Source: Blastobasis lacticolella
Taxonomy: Eukaryota > Arthropoda > Insecta > Lepidoptera > Blastobasidae
Assembly (NCBI GenBank): GCA_905147135.1
Contig: LR990068.1
Location: 2,500,001-2,564,000, forward strand
Direction of reading: 5' to 3'
DNA: 64,000 nucleotides
Under the pieces are notes generated by a model. That model did no database searches. It saw only the letters and a program-made list of their open reading frames with translations, and was not told where the DNA came from. A program made the position numbers and the translations under genes. The number at the start of each line of letters is the position of its first letter. The first letter of the stretch is position 1. This document shows positions 1 through 10,633 of the stretch, piece after piece.

Positions 1-90
1 AAGAGTCATTGGTACATGGCCGCAGCGGTATTCGAACCAGGTACCTCTCGCTTACGAGTCGGATACTCTAACCGCTCGGCCATCGAGTCT
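1..90 (-). mobile_element. SINE-B, tRNA-like head, cut by window edge
   Basis: Reverse complement carries the tRNA-like head seen intact at 10928 and 35402, including the B-box-like core TTCGAA. The SINE body lies to the left, outside the window. This is a pol III promoter relic, not a tRNA gene. Confidence 0.8.
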
Positions 91-299
91 CTCTCGTTTT
101 TAATTGATGTAAATTAAAGTAGCGTTCCTGGTAATTCTTCGGCCTATGTCGGTGACCTTGGTTCGCTTGCGGATCTCCTGATTTCTGATTCTATCGCGCG
201 AGACTCCGAGCATAGCCCTTTCCATTGCCATTTGAGTGACAGTGAGTTTTCTTATAAGTTATTTCTTATTGCCAGACTAAACTGGCAGTAGGCAGAGCA

Positions 300-740
300 C
301 ATTGTTCGAAGTACAGATGGCCGATGGGGCAGGAAAGTTCTCGAGTGGCGACCGTGTACCGAAAGACAAGGTGGACCGACGACCAGTAGCCGTATTCACA
401 ATGGCTCGGAAATCGGATTCGGATACGGAGTCGACAAATGACCCTGCAAAAATTCTTAGGAAAATGTGGTTTCAGTTAATTTTGATGAAATTTTCATATG
501 TTATAGAGAGTAGAGTTTCCGTGGAATCTTTCGAATCGATCGACACGGATTCGCCACTCACGATTTCGTGTCGAATCGTTCGGAAACGGTTTCGAATCAT
601 TGTGAATACGGCTACTGGTAAAGATCGCAGGTGTACCTGGTGGTGCTGGATGCAGAAGGCACAGGACTGGCCGTTGGGGAGATATATCTAGGGGAGGCCT
701 ATGCCCAGCAGTGGGTGTCTTTAGGCTGATATCATGATGA
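300..740 (+). pseudogene. LINE alpha RT C-terminus, interrupted by MITE M1
   Basis: The two flanks of M1 join to match the alpha reverse-transcriptase tail at 8576 and 34326 (TDDLVKIAG, then a WMRKAQDRP-like stretch). The part after M1 has frameshifts and ends in a GAT-rich tail near 735. In established families this motif is the extreme C-terminus of RTE/Jockey-type endonuclease-RT proteins. It is a 5'-truncated dead copy. The reading frame open from 302 to 691 runs through M1 and is not a gene. Confidence 0.75.
384..617. mobile_element. MITE M1, copy 1
   Basis: A 234-bp element with near-perfect 20-bp terminal inverted repeats, CAGTAGCCGTATTCACAATG and its complement. It sits inside the LINE alpha tail exactly at the CTG of GACGACCTGGTAAAG, so the flanks read CAG at the left and CTG at the right. 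It has no coding capacity. The second copy is 5287-5543. Confidence 0.88.
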
Positions 741-954
741 TTATGAAAGTAGCGTTTCTATGCGTTCTTACTCGTCTCTTACTCCTTTGCTAAGTAATCG
801 TACTGCGTCCAACAGCGTTCCACTAATATGATTGGTTTATTTCGTTAATTTTGATAGCCACTAGTGTCAATCGTTAGCGCTCGCGCGCACTGTGGGACCT
901 CATAGTAATGTTTATGTTTTTGAAACGCACGCCTCGAGTCTATCAATTTTGATT

Positions 955-1021
955 TTCGTCATTTACCATCAGGTGAGGTGGCGGTCAAATGCCTGTCTAG
1001 TAAAGTAATAAAAAAAAAAAA
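955..1021 (+). mobile_element. CR1-like LINE epsilon 3' end with A-rich tail
   Basis: Matches the end of the epsilon LINE 3' region at 47990-48030 (ACCATCAGGTGAGGTG, then the GTCAAATG...TCTAGTA motif) and stops in a run of A residues at about 1009-1020. It is a severely 5'-truncated insertion. Confidence 0.65.
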
Positions 1022-1442
1022 GATTAACGTCTGGAAAACTTGTATACCTATTTTTAGTACTAAAATCAGCAAAGCGCCGATTTTCCCTATTTTTGAACTA
1101 GCTTTCGGGGTTGCCAAAGTTATTTAAAAATTATGAACTTTTTCTTGCCGAAAATTAAAATTTGCAACCCTCGAGGCAAGTGGCTCAAAAATAAAGCCCC
1201 GGAATACGAGGTGAACAAAGCCAGGGCGCTTTACTAGTTACAAGCAAACGGACAGACTTTCGCTGGCGCTGGGCACGCCGGAACGTCAACCATAGTATTT
1301 GCATAACAAAGATGTAACTTTCACTAATACAACGCCCACAATGTCGGTTGGTACCACAGATTGGTAGTAGTAGGAGGTCGCAGTTCTAAGTTAAAGGTTT
1401 TTATTTTATTATTTATTTTAGTTTATTCAGAACAGCAAGGTA

Positions 1443-1605
1443 CAAGTGGAAGACCTGAGTGGTTCAGTTGGTTAACATGGTCTGCGCCTGTACCTTCCAT
1501 GGAGGCACCTGACGCAGAGGATTTTCTGGCACCCATAACAAAAGCTTTGCTTACTTTGGGGCTAGATGGTGCTGTGTGAATTGTCCAAGCATATTGTAAT
1601 TAATT
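1443..1605 (+). mobile_element. SINE-C, rearranged copy
   Basis: The tRNA-like head (A-box region GACCTGAGTGGTTCAG) is followed directly by the 3' body (GCTTTGCTTACTTTGGGGC, AGATGGTGCTGTGTGAATT). The middle, including the B box, is missing or replaced. The frame open across it (1361-1579) is incidental. Confidence 0.75.
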
Positions 1606-1705
1606 TTTTTATTACAAGTAATAGTTACAAACATTTATAACAGCGAGGCCATTAACAGATACTCGTAGATAGTTATTTAAATGATATTTTTGACTTGTCA
1701 TCTGA

Positions 1706-1905
1706 CGTTAATATCCCGGTTGTGGTAGCGCGCGCGAGTGCCCGGAGTCCGCCTTGCCATTATAAAGGATTTGGCAGCCCAGGTGATTACAGTGGAGCGA
1801 CTGCCACCTGACCGTCGTGACCCTGTTAACTGGGAACCTGACCAGATTGGATCTTGGTTACATGTTCAGTAGCCTGAACGTGCAGGTTTCATCCGAATAC
1901 CGGAG
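1706..1905 (-). mobile_element. SINE-B, partial
   Basis: Matches the SINE-B body in reverse: CCCGGTTGTG, GGATTTGGCAG, TACAGTGGAGCGACTGCCA, CTGACCAGATTGGATC and the GTGCAGGTTTCATC block. The tRNA-like head is absent. Confidence 0.85.
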
Positions 1906-2485
1906 CACATCCACCCCACGTCACAAAATGTCAGGCAGAGCTGGACTCAAACATTTTGGAGATAGAGTATAGATGGTGCCTACCCACAGCTGAAGTCACA
2001 CTTCCCTATTTCAATAGAGCATCGACGTGTCCAAAAGGGACGGCTATTAATTGTCAAATACCTTTCCATAATTACTGCTATTGTCAAATTTGGTAGTCTT
2101 GGTCATCCTAATGTAGAACTTTATATGAAATTGAGTCATTTGCACGAAGTTCGAGGCTAGGTCGAGGCTCCATCTAAGATCTATGTCCAAAATCTTTGGC
2201 TGGATTCGACAATATCATCCGCACCGCAGCAGTCACAGAATAAAATTATTTGACTTTGTTTTTGAATAAAAACAAACGCGGTGTCTGGGCAATATCTAGT
2301 CTATGGTCCGACATGTATGGTCAGTCGATGGTCACATAAATTGAAAATTAGAAAACAATTCCTATATTTGTACAAAGCGAGATTGGGTTACCTTTAAACA
2401 TAGCTTGTTGGTTTTCTAAATTATTTATTACAATGATCGTAGAAGTTGGTTGTATTAGTTTCGGGATATTTATGTGGGTATTCGG

Positions 2486-2787
2486 AAGTTTATGGACACC
2501 GAAGTGCCACCAATGACTCTTTTCTGAGTTATGTACATTAGTTGAACACTAACCTATGCTCTTGCGGTGAGGAAAACATCGTAATGAAACCTGCACATTC
2601 AGGCGACTGAATGTGTTACCATGATCCAATCTGGTCCGGTCCCCTGGTAGCAGGTTCACTATGATCAGATGGCAATTATTCCACTGTAATTACCGGATCT
2701 GCCAAATCCTGGATCATGGTCATGGCGGACTCCGGGCCCTTGTGTTCGAGGGCACAACCGGAACATTAACGCCATGATGATTATTCT
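2486..2787 (+). mobile_element. SINE-B, nearly full body
   Basis: Runs from CCAATGACTCTTTTCTGAG through the GTGAGGAAAACATCG block to the ACATTAACGCCATGATGAT end. The tRNA-like head is lost upstream of about 2495. Confidence 0.85.
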
Positions 2788-2805
2788 AAGGTGGCAAACA
2801 AGGCT

Positions 2806-2898
2806 TAAAGCCTGCCTGGTGGTAACTACTTACCGCAGCCTATGGGCGTTTGCAATGCTAGGGATATCACTCCCGTGTCGCTTTTCCTGTAAAAACGT
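2806..2898 (-). mobile_element. LINE 3' tail U
   Basis: Reverse complement of the tail-U motif seen at 18437 (GCAAACGTCCATAGGCTGCG, TTACCA, CAGGCAGGC). This is the 3' end of a CR1-like LINE with the body missing. Confidence 0.6.
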
Positions 2899-2949
2899 TT
2901 TTTCTGGACATTATTTTAAAAAGTATAATGTTCTTACCGGTCGGTAGGT

Positions 2950-3035
2950 TCTGCCAGATAATGCCAGAAGCTCACTGACCCGGCCGGACCGTGTCCGACA
3001 ACACCAGGCATAGCCTGACCGCGCCCGACACATTA
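2950..3035. repeat. GC-rich ~30-bp tandem motif
   Basis: Short tandem of roughly 30-bp units built on GACCGTGTCCGACAACACCA and GACCGCGCCCGACA. The same motif recurs at 28570-28650. Its function is unknown. Confidence 0.55.
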
Positions 3036-3297
3036 TATCTGTTAAACTGTGGCGTAGCTGCGATAGTTTCAATAGGTTAAGTAAAAATGAGGATTTCAAT
3101 TTGTTCAACACAGGCTATCGGACGGCAAAGCGAGGGCTTAGTCAGGCGTTTTTCAATAATACTAGCCAAACATAATGCATAACTAACAAATTGTATTATT
3201 TTGCACATACGTTATATTGTATTTATTACATACGGCATGTTTTTATATGTTCTTCTCGTATACTAGTGCGTTGCGACTTAATTATCTTATGATACTG

Positions 3298-3395
3298 CTA
3301 TCAGTGAGAACCTGTAATTGGCTTTTTGTATTTATTTAAGTTTTATATGCTGTTGGTTTTCCATATTAATAAAAATAAATAAATAAAATTAAATT
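3298..3395 (+). repeat. Dispersed repeat ending in (AAAT)n
   Basis: AGTGAGAACCTGTAATTGGC through CTGTTGGT and a (AAAT)n end matches 24597-24965, where SINE-A has inserted in the middle. It is probably a retroposon 3' end. Confidence 0.6.
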
Positions 3396-3417
3396 CTCGA
3401 TATATTGTAGCTAATGT

Positions 3418-3681
3418 ATGTGGTGTGTGGTGCCGCCACCTCAAAGAATAGCGCCACCCCATCTCTTCCCGTGGGTGTCGCAAGAGGCGACTAAGGGACA
3501 AATCCGAAAGATGGGCAGCAGCATCTTTCTGGGTAGATTTACATCAACTGCACTGCGATCTCCAACCCGCCTGCCAAGCGTGGGGATTATGGCAATGACC
3601 TCCCCTTTCGTGGGAGAGGCCCGAAGTCCTGCAGTGGATTGTTATGGACTGTGATGATAGATGATGATAGATGATGATAGA
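3418..3681 (+). mobile_element. SINE-A copy 1, with TSD
   Basis: A diverged 5' half is followed by the typical 3' half (GATCTCCAACCCGCCTGCCA, TTTCGTGGGAGAGGCCCG, (GATGATA)n end). It is flanked by a perfect 12-bp direct repeat, TGTAGCTAATGT, at 3406-3417 and 3682-3693, which marks it as a retroposition. Confidence 0.93.
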
Positions 3682-3693
3682 TGTAGCTAATGT

Positions 3694-4084
3694 CTCTGTC
3701 GCAAGCGTGTCAGTAAGTACCAAGTTGAAGAATGTCTACAGGTACTTCAAAGGCATCGCGTCTGCTCCCTTTAGGTTGCAGATGTCCTGGACCACGGTGG
3801 CAACTTTCCATCAGGTTTTTACTGCCTTACTAGGCTATAAAAAAATAACTGGCCGATATGCATTGTTTACCGCCTGTACTAAACACAATGTAAAGCATAA
3901 TAATTTTCTTTTACTGCAGCTGTAAATATTATATGTGTACCAGGACTTCGTTATTGTTCCCATTATTTAAAATATTTACCGACAAACTCAATAGATGGAC
4001 GCCAAATGCAAATTCAAAACTTCAATACAATTGCACCTACTAATTGAAGTTGATGAATAGATAGATCTATTGTATTCTTAGTAT
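3694..4084. other. No recognisable element
   Basis: AT-rich unique-looking sequence between two SINE-A copies. A short frame is open from 3671, but it begins inside the SINE-A tail and resembles no known domain. Confidence 0.4.
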
Positions 4085-4344
4085 GGCCGTGTGGTGTCCG
4101 GCAGAGTAGAATAGCACCAACCCCTTACACTCATGGGTGTCGTACAAGGCGACTAATGTTTTCGAGGCAAAAGATCAAGAGTCTCCGTAGTCTGGAAAAC
4201 GGGCAGCAGCATTTTCCATTGTATTATTTAAACACTGCGATCTCCAACCCGCCTGCCAAGCGTGGAGATTATGGCAATAACCTCCCCTTTCGTGGGAGAG
4301 GCCCAGTCCTGCAGTGGACTATTACGGGCTGTGATGATGATGAT
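4085..4344 (+). mobile_element. SINE-A copy 2
   Basis: Complete from GGCCGTGTGGTGTCCGGC to GGGCTGTGATGATGATGAT. Target-site duplication not clear (CTTAGT against CTTTGT). Its reverse strand keeps a longish open frame, as most copies do, but this is not conserved coding. Confidence 0.92.
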
Positions 4345-4622
4345 TCTTTGTTGGTACGAAGGCAAGTGCAGTGGCACAACATACAAGCGAGCTATACGAG
4401 TTTTTTAAAACACGAATACATTCCGGGACGTACATTATCTTTCTAGCTTTAAAAAAAGACCTACGAGAATTTCTATTTATTGAAACATCGTAAAGAATTT
4501 CGCTAGCGCGATGCAGGCATTGCGAACATTCCTGGCATAGTTGATTGTCGCACGATGTAGGTCGCAAGGCGGCATTCTTTCGTGTCGCGTCATAGGTATG
4601 ACGTTAGTGCATCGCTGTACAG

Positions 4623-4976
4623 CGGCCTTAGCCAAGAGGTTGCGTTAATCTACAATCGTTTGTAGTAGAAAAAATGTATGGAATTTGACATAAGCTAATG
4701 TTATCCGACATAAGCTGTTTGTGGTAGAAATTCTTGGTCCATAGACAATTCACGTACTTTCGGTATAGAAAGGAGGTGGATTGGCGGATGATCCTACACA
4801 ATCAGAGTCAATGTAGATGTTGGTAGAAATAGTCGAACTTCGGGCTGTCAATTTTCTACCATACACGCATCACGCAAGTGGAGCTGTCAAAGATGGCTAG
4901 ACCAGCTGCCGGTCTAGCCATCTTTGACTTCTACCACAAACGATTGTAGATTAACGAAACCTCTTGGCTAAGGCCG
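4623..4976. mobile_element. MITE M2, tail-to-tail pair
   Basis: Element 1 (4623 to about 4903) starts CGGCCTTAGCC and ends at GATGGCTAGACC. It is flanked by CAG at 4620-4622 and 4903-4905. Element 2 (4909-4976) is an internally deleted copy in the opposite orientation, flanked by CTG at 4906-4908 and 4977-4979. Together they form a large fold-back with about 50-bp arms. The full single element is seen at 30459-30740. Confidence 0.85.
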
Positions 4977-5180
4977 CTGGATTGTCTCTTTTGTTTTAGC
5001 GTAGTATCTGTAGGAAAATCCTAATATATAGAAGATGGGACTCACCCTTCTTAGACACGTTTCTCTCTTTGCCCTTTCTGTGAGGAAAAATGGAAACAAA
5101 ATATAGATTGTAACTTCAGCTGTGAGGCTCTTTCTACACCTCTATGGTTCCAACTGACACTTGAGTGGCGATCGTTAGTA

Positions 5181-5286
5181 TAGTGCCACAAACTTATCTG
5201 ACCCGGTGGTCAAAACTGGAACTTCATTTTGAAATGTATTTGACGTTAACTGACATAATGTCAATGCCAACAGCGGCGCCCGTCAT
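5181..5286 (+). mobile_element. MITE M10-like left part
   Basis: AGTGCCACAAACTTATCTGA, CCGGTGG and ATGTCAATGCCAACA match 53673-53780. The copy is cut by M1 at 5287, so its right terminus is not seen. Confidence 0.5.
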
Positions 5287-5543
5287 CAGTAGCCGTATTC
5301 ACAATGATTCGAAACCGTTTCCTAACGATTCGACACGAAATTCGTGAGCGGCGAATCCGTGTCGATCGATTTGAAAACTGTTATTCAGAATGCCGATAGA
5401 TTCCACGGAAACTCTACTCTCTATAACATATGAAAATTTCATCAAAATTAACTGATACCACATTTCCCTAAGAACTTTTGCGGGGTCTTTTGTCGATTCC
5501 GTATCCGAATCCGATTTCCGAGCCATTGTGAATACGGCTACTG
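5287..5543. mobile_element. MITE M1, copy 2
   Basis: A 257-bp element with the same 20-bp terminal inverted repeats as 384-617, inverted relative to that copy. The flanks again read CAG and CTG. It contains a GTGTCGATCGAT block and a tract (TAACATATGAAAATTTCATC) shared with copy 1. Confidence 0.88.
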
Positions 5544-5545
5544 GC

Positions 5546-5597
5546 ATAGTTTCCATCTGGTGGCCCGCTTGCCTGTTTGTCTGTCGTATTACATAAA
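5546..5597 (+). mobile_element. LINE 3' tail T fragment
   Basis: TTTCCATCTGGTGGCCCGCT followed by TGTTTGTCTGTCGTATTACA and an A-run. Same tail as 12600-12650 and 19070-19115. Confidence 0.7.
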
Positions 5598-6325
5598 AAA
5601 AAACTTGCATCAAAAATCATGCGAGGACGGCGGATTACCGACCGCTCCTCTAAATGATACCTACACCAGTACCCTCTTTAACCTCTAAACATGTTAAAAC
5701 ACGTCCAAACAGACAGATAAAGACATTTTTTTATTATCTAAGAACACCTAAAAAACCTTTTCAACAAGGATGAATCAGATGGTTGCCCTTGCTTGCGAGA
5801 AATAAGGGGCAAAGAGAAAAAAACAACATGTCAGACCCGACCGCCACCATTGGTCATAAGTCACAGGTATTAACCGACTGTGACGTTAAGAAGGTCATTG
5901 CCTTTACACGACACGACTTTTTTATGAATGTATGTTTATTGTGTTATTAGGTGCTTGTTTTTAAAGGCGGAGAACTTTAAATTGAAATAAAACAAAGAAA
6001 AAAGTATTTAGTATCAGTGAAACTAGTTTTATTTTAAGAGGTAATTTTATGGAAAGTACGTTGGAATATGATTTTGGTCATGTGGCCGACGTGTGTTTAT
6101 TAATTTAACCATTTAACCAAACGTGAGCTTTGTCATCGAACAAAATTTTTTAAAGGAAAATAAATGAACAATAACGAATAATTTCACGTCAGGACGTGGA
6201 CGGCCATTATGAATGCATTTTTATAATTTTCAGCCGTGGACGCGATAGATGCCAGTTTTTCATGCACCTTTTTTAATCTGTAGATTCTGTGGCCCAGCGA
6301 GGCAGTGCGAGCACGTGGACCAACT
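5598..6325. other. Unique AT-rich stretch
   Basis: No repeat family, splice-bounded frame or conserved domain recognised. Confidence 0.4.
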
Positions 6326-6347
6326 CACACACACACACACACACACA
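6326..6347. repeat. (CA)n microsatellite
   Basis: Eleven CA units, uninterrupted. Confidence 0.95.
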
Positions 6348-6899
6348 TAAATTACCCGTCATACAACGTCATACAGGTTGTCCTTACGCTCTGGATAAAG
6401 TCGAATACTACAAGTTGAGTAAGGTATTTAAAACAAAACTGCAAAGCATCATAACAATCAGTCCAGTGTTTACCAAGTAATCAACGATTTTAAATTTATC
6501 ACTCAGGAGCAACCTATATGTAGTTGCATGGTCTAAAAAGTACCCCAAACATTGAAAACTCTTTTGAATTGCTCTAGAATCCACGCCAGTGGACAGACTA
6601 CAAGAAATAAATTTTTTTTATTGTAATTTGACAATAATTTGAAGTGTGACATAACGTCACTCGCTTTTCATGTGTCATATCATGAATGACAATCATTAAT
6701 TTATTTGTGTTGTTTTGATACAGTATGTTGTAATTGTTGCCGATTAAGATACAATGTAATTTGTTAGAAAAAAGTGCTTTACGTTTTTTTTCTAATTAAA
6801 GAAATACCTATTTTATGATGCTGCTGAGTAGCAGTCTTAAACAGGGTTTCATTATTTATCCAGAGGCTAAGGTCACCCTGTATATAATTCTGAAAGACC

Positions 6900-6966
6900 T
6901 GCAAGGGAATCCTCGATTGGCAGGAGCTGATGCACGATAGGAAGAGATGGCGATCTTTGGGGTCGC
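6900..6966 (+). pseudogene. LINE delta RT C-terminal scrap
   Basis: The frame reads LDWQELMHDRKRWRSLGS, the W...(A/H)xDRxxW pattern at the C-terminus of many RTE/Jockey-type RTs. Upstream sequence has decayed. It is followed by (ATTT)n. Confidence 0.55.
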
Positions 6967-7378
6967 TGTCATTTATTTATTTATTTATTTAGGAATAATG
7001 TTTACATTACAGCTTAAGCCTAAATTATGTAAACAATATTAAACATATAAAAATAAGATCAACAAAAATAAGAATAAGTACAAGCATAGCCTAATATTGT
7101 AGGTATATTAAGGTAATAAAATATACTTAATTTGTACAGGTTTCTGAGAAACTTAGGGTCTTTCGCATAATTTCGCCCCATGAATCGGCGAAAACATCAA
7201 GACTTGGTGTTGCTGTCAGTAGGGCCTGGAGTCTCGATAGCGCGAGCGGTATCGGGGAGCGGCGAAGCGCGAGCGTGCGCGCGGCGGACGGCGCCAGCAG
7301 GTGGTGGAGGCGAGCGCGCATATAGTGGACGTGCACGTTAACGTGTACAACGTGATTGTGAATGGAATTTTTCTTCAT
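6967..7378 (-). pseudogene. GC-rich frame and AT-rich 3' tail, possible LINE end
   Basis: On the minus strand a very GC-rich frame (7378 to 7127, 83 codons) encodes an R/L-rich peptide ending SLDVFADSWGEIMRK, a stop, then an AT-rich tail ending in (AAAT)n near 6970. This layout fits a retroelement ORF end with its 3' UTR. The alternative is a CpG-rich promoter or first exon. I do not recognise a domain with confidence. Confidence 0.35.
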
Positions 7379-7619
7379 ATATTTCCATGAAATTTACTTC
7401 CCTGTATTATTGTCCTATTGTGGAAGTCCACGATAATATCGTTACGTTGCAAATGATAAAAACTATCAATTGCCGAAAACAAGTCCGAGACCGACATCTC
7501 GGTCGGTCCTTACTTAAGGACCGGGATGATGGCAAAGCTCTCCACGTATACAGAGGACTGTTACGAGCTTGAAGTAATATGTGTGAGTAATGGTTATCAT
7601 TAAAATTGTAAGTGCAATT

Positions 7620-7832
7620 TATTTTTAACCTCTGACGAAAAAAGAGTGGTTATAAGTTTGACGTGTGTATTTGTAGAGTTATGTGGCTGTCTGGGGTATC
7701 GTTGCTCCCGAACGGATAAACCGATTTTGATGCGGTTTCCTTTATTTGAAAGCCAGTTTAATCGAAATGGTTTCTGGATTTGTTTCAATAACATCGGTTT
7801 AGTAGTTTATAAAATATTTGAGTATACGTAAA
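7620..7832 (+). repeat. Dispersed repeat I, copy 1
   Basis: AACGGATAAACCGATTTTGA, TTTGAAAGCCAGTTTAATCG and the ATCGGTTTAGTAGTTTA end recur at 23885, 43265, 50268, 55578 and 62512. Non-coding, and of unknown class. Confidence 0.8.
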
Positions 7833-8380
7833 CTTGGTCGGTTTTCGGTTTTCTATCGGTTAGGTTATTGTATAAAAAACAAATATTTATTTATAATGAA
7901 TACCGAGAACTCAAGCACTGTAAAACAAATTCCCGTCCGTACCTAATAATCTTACTCAATTTAGGTAACCCATGTCGTGTCATGTCGTGTCGTGATCGTG
8001 TCGTGTGCTGTGAAAACGATCAACCAGTTTATATTATTGATGACCGCGCATAGGCAAGTATCCAGAGCCTTCCTTTTTGGAAGTCGGTTAAAAAGCCTTT
8101 TAGGCGTAAGAGACATTATCCTACATAACAGTCCTTTACGAAATCTATTGAAAGGTAGACTTTAAACACTAGCATGATCGAAACAACCAACAAAATAGTC
8201 CATTGCTGTGCCTCCTCGAAATCCGTGGATGGTTTTGCCGTAAGTTGACAATACTCAACAGAAAATGAGAACATGGATGCTGGACGCAACACAGCCAAAA
8301 TATGCCATAAATAAGATAACTTACAGAAAAGGTCAGAAAACCCCTGATAAAGTTTTATTTTAAATAAGATTAGCAAAGCA
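7833..8380. other. Mostly unique sequence
   Basis: Contains a small tandem of TCGTG/TCATG units around 7970-8005 (GTCGTGTCATGTCGTGTCGT). No gene seen. Confidence 0.4.
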
Positions 8381-8383
8381 TTT

Positions 8384-8560
8384 GACGGCTATCTCACCTG
8401 GTACTAAGTGACCATGCGGCAGAAGATGGAGCATGCTTGTCTAGGAACAGCCTATTCACTCTAGCCTTGAAGACGTCCAGATTATATTGATCAGGGAACA
8501 CGCTCGCAGGCAACGTGTTCCATTCCGTAGCCGTAAGCATCATAGAACACCGCTCCAAGA
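8384..8560 (-). pseudogene. CR1-like LINE epsilon RT C-terminus and 3' UTR
   Basis: The minus strand reads [19 protein letters not shown] then [18 protein letters not shown], a stop and a short 3' UTR. Close to 47830-47990. Known as the end of the RT ORF of CR1/Jockey-group LINEs. 5'-truncated. Confidence 0.8.
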
Positions 8561-8575
8561 ACAGATAGCCGATGA

Positions 8576-8767
8576 GGCAGTAAAATTCTCAAGCGGCGAC
8601 CACGTACCGGAAGACGCAGCGTGGGTAGGCCTCCCGCAAGGTGGACCGACGACCTGGTAAAGATCGCAGGTACCAGCTGGATGCGGAAGGCACAGGACCG
8701 GCCTTTGTGTAAATCTCTGGGAGAGACCTATGCCCAGATTGCCCAGCGGTGGGCGTCTTTCGGCTGA
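8576..8767 (+). pseudogene. LINE alpha RT C-terminus (cleanest copy)
   Basis: An open frame reads RPRTGRRSVGRPPARWTDDL then VKIAGTSWMRKAQDRPLCK and ends WASFG-stop at 8765-8767, followed by a GAT-rich tail. Only the last 63 or so codons of the RT protein remain, with no polymerase motifs. The 3' end resembles the 3' end of SINE-A. Confidence 0.85.
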
Positions 8768-8873
8768 TATGATAATGATGATAAAAAAGCTAATCTAATA
8801 AACTGCTGCCATTAGGCAACGTGCCTAACAAGTTTTAAAAGGCAACAATGTTGTTTTTAAATTGTGTACTTAC

Positions 8874-8977
8874 TTACTTCGCTGGCTCAGCGACCCGAAT
8901 TGGATCTTGGCGTCCGAAACAAGAATTCGCCATTGGTCCCTATCCTGTGCCATTTGTTCCCAGTTCGTTATCTGGAG
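8874..8977 (-). pseudogene. LINE gamma RT C-terminus
   Basis: The minus frame reads TNWEQMAQDRDQWRILVSDA then KIQFGSLSQRSK-stop. Same peptide at 49871-49962. The W..(A)xDRxxW pattern fits an RTE/Jockey-type RT end. Confidence 0.75.
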
Positions 8978-9021
8978 TTCACGCAGTGTACAATAAATAA
9001 ATAATAAAAAATAAATATTCC

Positions 9022-9245
9022 TCTACAAATTCACACGGCGCCATTTAGCCCCAAACTAAGCAAAGCTTGTACTATGGGTGCTAGATAACTGATATAATTC
9101 TTAAATACTTTTTAAATACATACTTATTATACATAGAACACCCAGACCCGTAACAGAAATTAAAATTTATCATTTCAATTTCTGCCCGGCCGGGATCGAA
9201 CCCGGGACCTCTTGTTGACCATTAAACCACTCAGGTCGTCGATAA
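9022..9245 (-). mobile_element. SINE-C, near-complete
   Basis: The reverse strand has the head (GACGACCTGAGTGGTTTAAT, B box GGGTTCGATCCC), then GGGTCTGGGTGTTCTATGTA, the GCTTTGCTTAGTTTGGGGC block and CGCCGTGTGAATTTG at the 3' end. Confidence 0.9.
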
Positions 9246-9660
9246 ATTGTGTACAAAAAAATATGACAATTGCACCAAAGTTAATTAAAAAAGAACACCC
9301 GAAACCTCAACAAATCCGAAATCAAAACAAAGTTGACAAATACGACGCGCTAAATAAAACCTAAAACAAGATATGGAACATAAAATTATTGAATAAAATA
9401 ATAAATACAAGAAGACCCCGTCAAAGCAAGGTTATAATTTAGAAGGACCAATAAAAGCCCCGGGCCAAGTGCCCCGGTTTTGTAGAAAAGGAAATAAAAA
9501 GATGGAGAAAAAAACAATATTAGCGCCGCTGCCTTGCCCCGTTCCACGCAATGTCTGTGCAGGTTTTGCATTCTTAAAAAGAGTTAGGGGGAAGGCAGAG
9601 TGGAGATTTTAAACATTTGGGTAAAGGTATGTATGTATGTAATTTCTTTATTGCCTAATA
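9246..9660. other. Unique AT-rich stretch
   Basis: Holds a (GTAT)n microsatellite at about 9627-9640. Nothing else recognised. Confidence 0.4.
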
Positions 9661-9671
9661 AATAAATAAAG

Positions 9672-9930
9672 TGCCGTGTGGTGTCCGGCAGAGTAGAATA
9701 GCACCAACCCCTTACACTTGTGGGTGTCGTACAAGGCGACTAATATTTCCGAGGCAAAAGATTTAGGGTCTCCGTAGGCTGGAAAATGGGCAGCAGCGTT
9801 TTCCATTGTTTTATTTACAACACTGTGATCTCCAACCCACCTGCCAAGCGTGGAGATTATGGCAATAACCTTCCCTTTCGTGGGAGAGGCCCTAAGTCCT
9901 GCAGTGGACTGTAATGGGCTGTGATAATGA
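9672..9930 (+). mobile_element. SINE-A copy 3, with TSD
   Basis: Full-length. Flanked by an 11-bp repeat, AATAAATAAAG, at 9661-9671 and 9931-9941. The target was an AT-rich microsatellite. Confidence 0.92.
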
Positions 9931-9941
9931 AATAAATAAAG

Positions 9942-10371
9942 GATTTGCAAAAATAATTTTACATAGGCAATGGGATTTCATCCAGCCAACCTTATACCCT
10001 CTGAAAGGAGATCTAAGAAGCGGTGGAGGAAATTTTGAGCTCTTAAATTAAATCCCTAATAACTTTAAAAACTGGAACACAATACCTGAGCATCGAGTAA
10101 GCGACATCAATTTAATTTAAAATTACATATAGGAACCTTTCTTAATCGGTGAAATGTTTGAGTACGCCACTGCGAGCAGCGAAGGTAGCTGCTCTGGAAT
10201 GATGATGCCGCATGATTATGGAACAAACTATAGTTCTTGATTAACAATTGATATTATATTTACTTAGCTCGTGCGTAAGCCCCGGGATACGTGGGAAACA
10301 GGTGCCTCAGCCTATTGTTATCAGGAGAGGTTCCGCGGGAGGCCCAACAGGACAGACTATGATATCATAGA
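9942..10371. other. Unique sequence, no element recognised
   Basis: No repeat family or coding frame that I can support. Confidence 0.4.
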
Positions 10372-10633
10372 AGCTATCATCATCACAGCCCATAACAATC
10401 CACTGCAGGGCTTAGGGCCTTTCCCACGAAAGGGGAGGTTATTGCCATAATCTTGACGCTTGGCAGGCGGGTTGGAGATCGCAGTGTTATAAATATAACA
10501 ATGGAAAAAGCTGCTGCCCAATTTCCAGCCTACGGAGACTAGATCTTTTGTCTCGAAAATATTAGTCGCCTTGTACGACACCCATGAGTGTAAGGGGTTG
10601 GTGCTATTCTACTCTGCCGGACACCACACGGCC
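10372..10633 (-). mobile_element. SINE-A copy 4
   Basis: Reverse-oriented, full length, from the (ATC)n tail to CCGGACACCACACGGCC. No clear TSD. Confidence 0.9.

Noticed and set aside
302..691. 129-codon frame
   Set aside because: Composed of LINE tail, MITE M1 and LINE tail in different frames.
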